Source of the DNA: Viridilinea sp964592425
Lineage (GTDB): Bacteria > Chloroflexota > Chloroflexia > Chloroflexales > Chloroflexaceae
NCBI GenBank assembly: GCA_964592425.1
Contig: CAZQCG010000028.1
Location: 1-64,000, forward strand
Direction of reading: 5' to 3'
Length of the DNA: 64,000 nucleotides
Every line of letters begins with the position of its first letter. Position 1 is the first letter of the stretch. Shown one piece after another: positions 25,895-33,406 of this stretch. Both the position numbers and the translations under genes were made by a program. The notes beneath the pieces were generated by a model that was given only the letters and a program-made list of their open reading frames with translations, made no database searches and was not told the origin of the DNA.

Positions 25895-25901
25895 AGAGAG
25901 C

Positions 25902-26022
25902 AGGATCTCGTAACTGTTCACACTTGGGGTAAGCCAGGGAGCGAGGGCGTCCCGCCCTCGTCGTGCGTATGAAGGCAAGCTGCCCTCACTCCCAGGAGCA
26001 GTGTGAACACGTACAGGATCTC
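25902..26022. mobile_element. IS66-like MITE, copy 2, with 8-bp target duplication
   Basis: The element 25910-26014 (105 bp) begins GTAACTGTTCACACTTG and ends CAGTGTGAACACGTAC, the same ends as copy 1. Direct repeats AGGATCTC flank it (25902-25909 and 26015-26022). The interior holds a GAGGGCG/CGCCCTC hairpin and differs from copy 1. The two independent insertions lie 23 bp apart, upstream of the ABC operon promoter. Confidence 0.75.
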
Positions 26023-26071
26023 CTGGGCGTAGCCGTATGAGGAGACGCGATAACTGACACACGGAAGCCGC

Positions 26072-26099
26072 TTGACAAACATGCGGTGGGGGGTATAAT
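26072..26099 (+). promoter_or_regulatory. consensus sigma-70 promoter of the sugar ABC operon
   Basis: TTGACA (26072-26077) and TATAAT (26094-26099), spacer 16 bp. The expected start site (about 26106) lies just before the first LacI operator, a classical arrangement for repression of initiation. Confidence 0.85.
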
Positions 26100-26110
26100 G
26101 AATGAAATCT

Positions 26111-26122
26111 GAAATCGATTTC
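26111..26122. promoter_or_regulatory. LacI-family operator O1
   Basis: Perfect 12-bp palindrome GAAATCGATTTC with central CG, typical for LacI-family dimers, directly downstream of the predicted transcription start. Identical to the site at 26214-26225. Confidence 0.8.
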
Positions 26123-26213
26123 TAGACTGAGCACAGCCGCTCATCCGCCAGAATATAGAGCAGAAACTCTCTTCGAGGCCAGGAAGAGAGCCTGCTTTAC
26201 GCCTGAAAGATAT

Positions 26214-26225
26214 GAAATCGATTTC
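26214..26225. promoter_or_regulatory. LacI-family operator O2
   Basis: A second identical GAAATCGATTTC, 103 bp after O1 and 31 bp before the binding-protein start codon. The spacing, close to ten helical turns, would allow looping between two dimers or an independent roadblock. Confidence 0.75.
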
Positions 26226-26255
26226 GGGCAAGATCCTCAGCAAGAAAGAGGTTCA

Positions 26256-27608
26256 ATGATGACCTACCTGACTGCCACGCCCCGCCGATCGCTCGCCTGG
26301 AGCTTTTCTCTCGCGGCCCTCTTCGCAATGCTGCTCGCCGCCTGCGGTGGTGCCACCCCCGCTGCGCCAGGCGCTGGTGAGTCCGCAGCTGATGCCCCCG
26401 TGACCCTACGTGTACTGGTTCACCAGAACCCGCCGATGGTCGAGTTCATGAACACGTTTAACGAGCAGTTCCAGGCCAAGTATCCTAACATCACCGTCGA
26501 TATGGCTGTTGTGAATGCTAACGAGCTCAGCACGGTTACCCAGACCCGCCTGACGGCGAACGATGTTGATGTGATCGACATCTTCGGGTTCTCCAACCAG
26601 GCCCAGCCTTATATGAAGAATGTGACCCCGCCGAACTGGCAGACCCTGATCGAAGCTGGCCTGCTGATGGATCTCACCGACCAGCCTTTCGTCAAGAACT
26701 ACGACGCTGCGGCGATCAAGGACGCCGGAACCTATAACGGCAAAGTCTATCAGGTCAATCTCGGCCGCGTCTCCTACAGCGGTATTTACTATAACAAAGA
26801 TCTCTTTACCGCAAACAATGTAGCCATCCCCACCACATGGAGCGAACTGGTCGCTGCCTGCGCGACCTTCAAGGCGGCGGGGGTCGAGTGTATGACTGCG
26901 GGCGGTAAAGATGGCTGGCCGATCTTTGTGGGTGCCTACGGCCTGATCGGTGCGCTGTACCCTGACCAGGCCCAGCTTGTCGAGGGTCTCTGGACCGGCA
27001 CCACAACCTGGAACGACGCCAAGGCCCTGGATATGTGGACGCGGATGCAGGTCTACGCCCAGGATATGATGGAGGCCGGTGCGAGCGGTATCGCTGGCGA
27101 CGCGGCACCTGGTCGCTTCGCATCCGGTGCGGTGGCGATGTTCCCGGGCGGCACATGGTACGCCGCTGCGATCGACGCTGCCCAGCCCGATTTCGAGTGG
27201 GGCTACATCCCCTTCCCCGGTAGCGAAAACGTCGATGACAACAAGTATCTCTTCGGTAAGTATGACCAGGGCTGGGCAATCGCCGCTAAGACACCCAACC
27301 AGGATGCGGCCCTGAAGTATCTGACCGAATTCTCTGAGCCGGCCAACTACCAGGCGTTCGCCAATGCGGTTGGCTTTATCCCGACCCAGCCCGGCGCTAC
27401 CCTGGATACCCCCATCGGCGCTGCCGTCGCGCCTTTCCTGCAGAACTTCCGCGTGGGCTACGAGCAGTACTGGGTCGCCCCGAAGGGCGCTGGCGAGTAC
27501 GCGAATCCCTTCGCCTCGTACTTCAAGCCCTTCGGCACCTTCGACGATCCGCAGGCCCTGGCTGACAAAGTCCAGGCTGACCTCCAGTCCGGGCTTGACG
27601 CTAATTAG
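26256..27608 (+). CDS. sugar ABC transporter substrate-binding lipoprotein
   Basis: The 450-residue family 1 extracellular solute-binding protein has a lipoprotein signal LAALFAMLLAACGG with Cys at about residue 31, then a Pro/Ala linker. Typical features include VTLRVLVHQNPPMVEFMNTF at the mature N-terminus and GAVAMFPGGTWYAAAI in the middle. The ligand is inferred from the downstream enzymes to be a beta-glucan oligosaccharide. Ribosome-binding site GAAAGAGG; ATG codons at 26256 and 26259 are both possible. First gene of the LacI-controlled operon; two stable hairpins separate it from the permeases, as often seen where the binding protein is made in excess. Confidence 0.92.
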   Translation: MMTYLTATPRRSLAWSFSLAALFAMLLAACGGATPAAPGAGESAADAPVTLRVLVHQNPPMVEFMNTFNEQFQAKYPNITVDMAVVNANELSTVTQTRLTANDVDVIDIFGFSNQAQPYMKNVTPPNWQTLIEAGLLMDLTDQPFVKNYDAAAIKDAGTYNGKVYQVNLGRVSYSGIYYNKDLFTANNVAIPTTWSELVAACATFKAAGVECMTAGGKDGWPIFVGAYGLIGALYPDQAQLVEGLWTGTTTWNDAKALDMWTRMQVYAQDMMEAGASGIAGDAAPGRFASGAVAMFPGGTWYAAAIDAAQPDFEWGYIPFPGSENVDDNKYLFGKYDQGWAIAAKTPNQDAALKYLTEFSEPANYQAFANAVGFIPTQPGATLDTPIGAAVAPFLQNFRVGYEQYWVAPKGAGEYANPFASYFKPFGTFDDPQALADKVQADLQSGLDAN

Positions 27609-27651
27609 TACTCCGTCCGAGCTACTCTGACGGGTAGAAGCGGTTTTTTTC

Positions 27652-27671
27652 GGGGAGGGCAAGCCCTCCCC
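27652..27671 (+). terminator. intra-operon hairpin 1 (attenuator or mRNA stabiliser)
   Basis: GGGGAGGGC pairs with GCCCTCCCC (9 bp, 2-nt spacer loop) after the binding-protein gene, with the T-run before rather than after the stem. This favours 3'-end protection or partial attenuation over termination. Confidence 0.5.
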
Positions 27672-27738
27672 GCACCCCTCCAACCCGGCAAATGAGCACG
27701 GATCTGTGGCGCTCATTCCCACCGGAGCCAACCAGAGC

Positions 27739-27769
27739 GGTGCTGGGGAGGCCGAACTTTCCCAGCACC
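27739..27769 (+). terminator. intra-operon hairpin 2
   Basis: GGTGCTGGG (27739-27747) pairs perfectly with CCCAGCACC (27761-27769), loop 13 nt, about 70 bp before the first permease. No T-run follows. Together with hairpin 1 it occupies the only long gap in the operon. Confidence 0.45.
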
Positions 27770-27839
27770 TCTTCGGAGGCGCGTAGCCCCACCGTTGGTA
27801 GAAAGCTACCAGGATCATCACTCAGCCTGGAGGTGTACG

Positions 27840-28769
27840 GTGCAGAATTATCACTTCGGGCGTGGCAGCGCACGGCTGATTCCCTATCTGCTGCTTTTAC
27901 CCGGGTTCTTTTTCTACCTGGTGATCATGCTTGGTCCCGCCATCGCGACCGGCGTCTATTCGTTCACGGACGCGAGCGGCATTCAGGGCACGGCGGTCAA
28001 TTGGATCGGCCTGGAGAACTACCGCGAGTTTCTCTTTTTGGGCCAGGCCTCGCAGGATAACTATTCGGCCCTGGGGCGAACCCTGGTCTTCTCCTTCTTT
28101 GTGACCTCGATCCAGTTTAGCCTCGGGCTCCTGCTTGCCCTGTTGGTGAACCAACAGATCAGGGGCGTTAACATCTTCCGCACGATCTTCTTTATGCCGG
28201 TGATCCTCGGGGCAGTGATCCAGGGCCTGATCTGGTCGCTCTTCCTCTATCCTCTCGGTGGCCCGCTTGCGAGCTTGCTCGGGATGTTCGGCCTGCGCTC
28301 CGAGTTCCTGGGTGGCCAGCCCGCCGAGGCGATGGCCTGGGTGATCTTCGTGCAGATCTGGGCGAACCTTGGCGTCACGATGATGATCTTCGTGGCTGGC
28401 CTACAGACCATCCCCAATGACCTCTATGAGAGTGCCCGCATTGACGGCGCAAGCGGGTGGCAGGCATTCCGCGAGGTCACCTGGCCAATGCTGACGCCGA
28501 GTGTGAACACCAACCTGCTTTTGAACATCATCGGCTCGCTCCAGGCGTGGCAGCTATTCCTGGTGCTCCTGGGCTATCGGAATGGCACGCAGGTGCTGGG
28601 CTACCTGATCTTCGCCCAGGGCTTTGGCCAGACCTCGGGCAGCGTCACGAGCGCCTTTCGCCAGGGCTATGCCGCTGCTGCCTCGATCGTGCTCTTCTGC
28701 CTGGTGCTGGCGATTGGCCTACCCGTGCAGTACTTCCTGCAGCGCAGGGAAGAGAGGATTCTCGGATGA
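27840..28769 (+). CDS. sugar ABC transporter permease, MalF type
   Basis: About 309 residues from GTG 27840, chosen because GGAGGTG lies 8 nt upstream and the next residues (QNYHFGRGSARLIPYLLLLPG) fit the family. It has six hydrophobic segments; the EAA loop is YESARIDGASGWQAFREVTWPML, which contacts the ATPase. It overlaps the second permease by 4 bp. No ATPase gene is in the operon, so a shared MsmK-like ATPase encoded elsewhere is expected. Confidence 0.92.
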   Translation: MQNYHFGRGSARLIPYLLLLPGFFFYLVIMLGPAIATGVYSFTDASGIQGTAVNWIGLENYREFLFLGQASQDNYSALGRTLVFSFFVTSIQFSLGLLLALLVNQQIRGVNIFRTIFFMPVILGAVIQGLIWSLFLYPLGGPLASLLGMFGLRSEFLGGQPAEAMAWVIFVQIWANLGVTMMIFVAGLQTIPNDLYESARIDGASGWQAFREVTWPMLTPSVNTNLLLNIIGSLQAWQLFLVLLGYRNGTQVLGYLIFAQGFGQTSGSVTSAFRQGYAAAASIVLFCLVLAIGLPVQYFLQRREERILG

Positions 28770-29632
28770 GCACCGTGACGACTCCCAAGACCGAGATTAG
28801 CACCCGACCGCAGATGGGCCGGGGCATCAACTGGGGCCGTGTCGGGGCCTACACGCTCCTCAGTATCTTCGCTGTGATCTACCTCGGCCCGCTGCTGATG
28901 CTGGTGATCACCTCGCTGAAGACCCTGCCCGAATTTATGAAGAGCGCCACCGCCCTGCCAGCCGGCCTCAACTTCGGCAATTTCGTAGAGGCCTGGAACA
29001 AGGCCAGCTTCCCGCGTTACCTCACCAACACGCTGATCTACACCGTCTCGGCTACGGCGATCTACGTGGTCAGCGCGGTTCTGGTCGCCTTTCCGATCTC
29101 GCGTGGCTATGTCAGGGGATCCGGGTTCCTGCTGACCCTCTATGTGATCGCCCTGTTTTTGCCAGTGGCGCTGATCCCGCAGTTTCAGCTGATGCTAAAA
29201 CTGGGCCTGTACAACAATCCGGTTGGCTATGTCATGCTCTTCCTCGTCAACCCGATCGGTGTGGTCATCCTGGTGAACTATATCAAGACCCTGCCGCGTG
29301 AGTTGGACGAGGCGGCAGCGATGGACGGCTGCGGCTATTTCCGCTTTGTGATCTCGATCGTCTTCCCGCTGATCCAGCCCGCTATCGCTACGGTCGCCGT
29401 GCTGCACGCGATTGGCATCTGGAACGAGTTGATCCTGCCGACCATCTATCTGACCAACAAGAGCTACTACCCGATCACGCGTGGCATGATCGTCTTCCAG
29501 GGGGTCTATGGCAGCAATTGGCCGACCCTGGCGGCGGCCGTGCTGATTATGGCGCTACCGATGCTCGTGCTGTTCCTGGTGCTGCAGCGCTACATCGTCT
29601 CTGGCCTGACATCCGGGGCGGTGAAAGGATGA
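28766..29632 (+). CDS. sugar ABC transporter permease, MalG type
   Basis: 288 residues from ATG 28766 within an ATGA overlap with the first permease. A short polar N-terminus is followed by a first transmembrane segment (YTLLSIFAVIYLGPLLMLVI) and then LKTLPEF. The EAA loop is LDEAAAMDGCGYFRFVISIVFPL, with C-terminal PMLVLFLVLQRYIVSGLTSGAVKG as in MalG-type proteins. Overlaps the next gene by 4 bp. Confidence 0.93.
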   Translation: MSTVTTPKTEISTRPQMGRGINWGRVGAYTLLSIFAVIYLGPLLMLVITSLKTLPEFMKSATALPAGLNFGNFVEAWNKASFPRYLTNTLIYTVSATAIYVVSAVLVAFPISRGYVRGSGFLLTLYVIALFLPVALIPQFQLMLKLGLYNNPVGYVMLFLVNPIGVVILVNYIKTLPRELDEAAAMDGCGYFRFVISIVFPLIQPAIATVAVLHAIGIWNELILPTIYLTNKSYYPITRGMIVFQGVYGSNWPTLAAAVLIMALPMLVLFLVLQRYIVSGLTSGAVKG

Positions 29633-32600
29633 CTACGACCCCCGTACCGGCTGCCGCAGAGATGACGGCCTGCCTCGCTGATCCTTCGGCGTCCCCCGGC
29701 GACGGATTCGTCGACCTCGACGGGCTGCGCCTCTACCGGATCGCCCACGCCGACCGGCTGGCGCCCTTTCTGGTCAGCCTGGTCAGTTCGGTCGATCACT
29801 GGATGTTTGTGGCGAGCTCTGGTGGCCTGACCGCCGGTCGCGTCAGCCCTGAGACGGCCCTCTTCCCCTATGAGACCGACGACCGGCTCTACGATAGCCA
29901 CCCCCATACCGGCCCGCTCACCATCTTTGAGGTGACGCGGGCGGGTCGCACCACACGTTGGGAGCCCTTCGCATCGCTCGATGGTGTAGACGGCGGCATC
30001 GAGCGTAACCTCTACAAGGATGCCCTGAGCACCACACTGGTCTTCGAGGAGATCTGCCACGACCTGGGCCTCGCTTTTCGCGCTACCTGGCAGACCAGCC
30101 CCCGCTTCGGTTTCGTGCGCAGCTGTCGGCTGGTCAATCTGGCCGGAGTGCCGTGCATAGTGCGTGTACTCGACGGCCTCCAGAATCTGCTGCCCCACGG
30201 TGTAACGTTGGCGCTGCAACGCGGCTACAGCAACCTGCTCAACGCCTACAAGCGCGCCGAGCTCGATCCGAGTGGCCTGGCGATCTTCGCACTCAGCTCG
30301 ACGCTGACCGACCTGGCCGAGGCCAGCGAGTCGCTTCGTGCGACAGTGGCCTGGCAGATTGGCCTGGCTGGTGCCTGTACGCTGCTCTCGTCCGCACAGG
30401 TCGGAGCCTTCCGCCGCGGTGCCAGTGTCTTTCCCGATACCGATGTTCGCGGTCGCCGGGGTGCGTTCCTGCTAGCCATCGAGCTGGATCTGGCCGCTGG
30501 GGCAAGCCAGAGCTGGCGCATTGTCGCCGACGTTGCCCAGGATGCAGCGGCTGTTGCCAACCTTGCCCATGCACTCGCAAGCGACCCCGCCGGGCTCGCT
30601 GTTGCGCTGGAGGCCGACATCGACCGTGGTCGCGCCGAGATCGAGTCCCTGGTCGCCGCCGCCGATGGGCTGCAGCGCAGCGCTGACGAGATGGCGTGTG
30701 CTCACCACGCCGCCAACGCGCTGTTCAACATTATGCGCGGTGGCGTCTTCGCCGACGGCTATGTGGTCGACAGTAACGACTTGCGGGCCTTCATCGCGGT
30801 GCGCAGCCCGCGTATGCTGCAGGAGTATGCCACCTTCTTTGCCAGCCTCGCCGACAGCGTCCCGGTGCATGCCCTGCGTGCGCGTGCCGCTGCCAGTGGT
30901 ATCGCTGATCTCGAGCGGCTCTGCACCGAATACCTGCCGCTTACCTTTAGCCGACGCCACGGCGACCCGAGCCGCCCCTGGAACCGCTTCAGCATTAATA
31001 TCCGCGGGGCCGATGGCGTGCGCCGGCTCGACTACCAGGGCAACTGGCGTGATGTCTTCCAAAACTGGGAGCCACTGGGCTACAGCTTTCCGGGCTATCT
31101 GGAGGGATTGATCGCTCTGTTCCTGAGCGCCACCACTGCTGACGGCTACAACCCCTACCGGCTCACCCGCGCTGGCGTGGAGTGGGAGGTGCCCGAGCCC
31201 GAAAACCCGTGGGCGAACATTGGCTACTGGAGCGATCACCAGATCATCTACCTGCTCAAGCTGCTGGAAGCCGAGGAGTGTTTCGAGCCGGGGCACCTGA
31301 GCTCGTTGCTCAACCGGCCTCGCCACAGCCACGTCGATGTGCCTTACCGGATCAAGCCCTACGCCCAACTCCTCGCTGACCCGGCCGCCGGCATTCTCTT
31401 CGACCGGGAGCGTGAGCGCCTTGTCGCCGCACGCGTCGCCGAGCGCGGTGCCGACGGTAAGCTGCTGCATAGCTCTGATGGGCACGTGATCCACGTCAGC
31501 CTCGCCGAGAAGTTGCTCCTGTTGCTGCTGGCGAAGCTGGTAAACTTCGTGCCCGAGGGCGGCATCTGGATGAATACCCAACGCCCCGAGTGGAACGACG
31601 CCAACAATGCTCTGGTGGGCAAGGGGCTTTCGGTCGTGACTCTGGCCTACCTGCGACGCTACGTGGAGTTCTGCCGCGCCCTCGTGGCGGGTGGTCCCGC
31701 CGAGTTGCAACTCAGCACCGAGTTGCGTGCCTTCTTCGATAGCATCTTCGATGCCTTGCACGACTCGCGGGCGCGCCTCAGCGCTGGCTTCGACGCTGCG
31801 TGCCGGCGCACCCTGATGGACGCCCTCGGAAGCGCGGGTGAGCGCTACCGTGAGGCGATCTACACGGCGGGATTCAGCGGCGAGCAGCGTCCACTCTCCC
31901 GCAAGGCGGCCCTCGCGGCCCTTGACCTCGCCCTGGACTACATTGAGCACAGTCTGCGCGCCAATCGACGCGACGATGGCCTCTATCACAGCTACAATCT
32001 CCTGCGCCTTGCCCCTGGCCGCGCCGAAATCGGCCATCTCGCCGAGATGCTGGAGGGCCAGGTGGCCATACTCTCGTCGAATCTGCTGAGCCCTGAGGAG
32101 AGCCTGCGGCTACTTGAGGCCATGCGCGTGAGCGCCCTCTATCGTTCCGATCAGGATAGCTACATGCTGTATCCCAACCGGGAGCTGCCAGGCTTCCGGC
32201 GCAAGAACCAGCTGATCCCGGAGCAACTCAACGGCCTGGCCCTGGTGGGTGCGCTCGAGGCCACTGGCGACACGCGGCTGTTCGTTCGCGACGAGCAGGG
32301 CGATTACCACTTCGGCGGCGACATCCGCAACGCCCGCGATGTGCGTGCCATCCTCGCCGATCTGGAGCAGGACAAACGCCTCGCCGCCCTTGTGCGCGTT
32401 GAAGGCCCGCGTGTAGAGGCGATCTTCGAGCAGATCTTCCACCATGCCGAATTTACCGGCCGCTCGGGTAGCTTCTTCGCTTACGAAGGCCTGGGCAGCA
32501 TCTACTGGCATATGGTCGCCAAGCTCCTGCTCGCTGTGCAGGAGACCCACAAGCGTGCCGTTGAGAGCGGTTCCAGCGTCGCGACAATTGCCGGGCTTGC

Positions 32601-33102
32601 TGCAACCTATCAGGGGCTGCGCGAGGGCCTGGGCTTCCGCAAGGCACCCGCTATCTATGGTGCCTTCCCGACTGACCCCTACTCGCACACCCCGCTTGGG
32701 CGCGGTGCCCAGCAGCCCGGTATGACCGGCCAGGTCAAGGAAGAATTGCTGACCCGCATGGGCGAGCTAGGCGTGACAGTGCGCGGCGGGCGCATCGCCT
32801 TCCGTCCGCGCCTGCTCGATCCGACCGAGTTGAGCGCCGAGCCGGGGCAGTTTCGCTACGTGGATGTCGCCGGGCAGCGCCGCAGCCTGGCGCTGCCACC
32901 CCACAGCCTTGCCTTCACCCTCTGCCAGACACCGGTGATCTATGTGCGCGGCACTGTGCCGCAGATTACCCTCTGTCTCGCGGGCGGAGCGACCCGCTCG
33001 ATCAGTGGCGACTGCCTCGACGAGCTGGTGAGCCGGCAGATCGTCGAGCGCGACGCTCGGATCGAGGCGATTATCGTCACTATCACGCTAGGGCCTGGCT
33101 AA
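29629..33102 (+). CDS. giant GH94-like (alpha/alpha)6 carbohydrate-active protein, possible glycoside phosphorylase
   Basis: 1157 residues, no signal peptide, so cytoplasmic. The N-terminal half looks like the beta-sandwich of GH94 and related phosphorylases (LFPYETDDRLYDSHPHTGP). The second half has a helical-barrel look: WRDVFQNWEPLGYSFPGYLE, ENPWANIGYWSDHQIIYLLK, and RPEWNDANNALVG with Trp655-Asn656-Asp657 resembling the general-acid WN/DD motif of GH94. The length is near that of GH149/GH161 beta-1,3-glucan phosphorylases (about 1100-1200), but I cannot assign a family. It overlaps the MalG-type permease by 4 bp and precedes a GH3 beta-glucosidase, consistent with phosphorolysis of imported oligosaccharides. 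Confidence 0.7.
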   Translation: MTTTPVPAAAEMTACLADPSASPGDGFVDLDGLRLYRIAHADRLAPFLVSLVSSVDHWMFVASSGGLTAGRVSPETALFPYETDDRLYDSHPHTGPLTIFEVTRAGRTTRWEPFASLDGVDGGIERNLYKDALSTTLVFEEICHDLGLAFRATWQTSPRFGFVRSCRLVNLAGVPCIVRVLDGLQNLLPHGVTLALQRGYSNLLNAYKRAELDPSGLAIFALSSTLTDLAEASESLRATVAWQIGLAGACTLLSSAQVGAFRRGASVFPDTDVRGRRGAFLLAIELDLAAGASQSWRIVADVAQDAAAVANLAHALASDPAGLAVALEADIDRGRAEIESLVAAADGLQRSADEMACAHHAANALFNIMRGGVFADGYVVDSNDLRAFIAVRSPRMLQEYATFFASLADSVPVHALRARAAASGIADLERLCTEYLPLTFSRRHGDPSRPWNRFSINIRGADGVRRLDYQGNWRDVFQNWEPLGYSFPGYLEGLIALFLSATTADGYNPYRLTRAGVEWEVPEPENPWANIGYWSDHQIIYLLKLLEAEECFEPGHLSSLLNRPRHSHVDVPYRIKPYAQLLADPAAGILFDRERERLVAARVAERGADGKLLHSSDGHVIHVSLAEKLLLLLLAKLVNFVPEGGIWMNTQRPEWNDANNALVGKGLSVVTLAYLRRYVEFCRALVAGGPAELQLSTELRAFFDSIFDALHDSRARLSAGFDAACRRTLMDALGSAGERYREAIYTAGFSGEQRPLSRKAALAALDLALDYIEHSLRANRRDDGLYHSYNLLRLAPGRAEIGHLAEMLEGQVAILSSNLLSPEESLRLLEAMRVSALYRSDQDSYMLYPNRELPGFRRKNQLIPEQLNGLALVGALEATGDTRLFVRDEQGDYHFGGDIRNARDVRAILADLEQDKRLAALVRVEGPRVEAIFEQIFHHAEFTGRSGSFFAYEGLGSIYWHMVAKLLLAVQETHKRAVESGSSVATIAGLAATYQGLREGLGFRKAPAIYGAFPTDPYSHTPLGRGAQQPGMTGQVKEELLTRMGELGVTVRGGRIAFRPRLLDPTELSAEPGQFRYVDVAGQRRSLALPPHSLAFTLCQTPVIYVRGTVPQITLCLAGGATRSISGDCLDELVSRQIVERDARIEAIIVTITLGPG

Positions 33103-33152
33103 ATGCGCGCAAGTCCTGCTCGCGGGGCTGCCCCTTAGCATGCTTCGCGCTG

Positions 33153-33223
33153 GGGTCAGGGCCAATACCTTGCAAAGAAGCTCTTCGCCCCCCAACCCAG
33201 CCCGCCCCCAGCGGGGGCGGGTT
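33153..33223. repeat. truncated end of the CAATACC MITE family plus GC-rich repeat
   Basis: CAATACCTTGCAAAGAAG at 33163-33180 matches the left end of the elements at 1464 and 47608. No right end (GGTATTG) appears before the GH3 gene. The sequence instead runs through a CCCGCCCCC/GGGGGCGGG hairpin into the 124-bp repeat. It looks like a decayed or interrupted copy. The remainder of the 304-bp gap up to 33406 holds only the repeat and the GH3 leader. Confidence 0.5.
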
Positions 33224-33347
33224 CCCATGGGCATGAACGTAAGCCTTGCGACGAGCCTTCCGGCGGGGGTTCGGGGGCATTGCCCCCGAGCATTCCCCCT
33301 TCGGATGGGGTTTTAGGGGCCGCAGGCCCCTTAAGTTCATGCGTATG
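33224..33347 (-). repeat. 124-bp dispersed repeat, copy A
   Basis: This stretch is the reverse complement of 45395-45518 with about 4 mismatches in 124 bp. It contains inner inverted repeats (GGGGCATTGCCCC-like and GGGGCCTGCGGCCCC-like). On the minus strand it reads as an open peptide starting MNLRGLRPLKPHPKGE; the same peptide is open in copy B on the plus strand. Situated between the GH94-like and GH3 genes. Confidence 0.8.
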
Positions 33348-33406
33348 GGGCGGGTTCCCCAATCCCTTACAAGGTTGGGAGGAGGGACACTGTAGTAGGA
33401 ACGACA

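Noticed and set aside
26406..27821. 471-codon minus-strand frame opposite the ABC binding protein
   Set aside because: It is a shadow of a well-supported lipoprotein gene in GC-rich DNA; the plus-strand protein has the signal peptide and family motifs.
30472..32037. 521-codon minus-strand frame inside the GH94-like gene
   Set aside because: Antisense to a coherent large enzyme translationally coupled to the permease gene; no known domain in the antisense protein.
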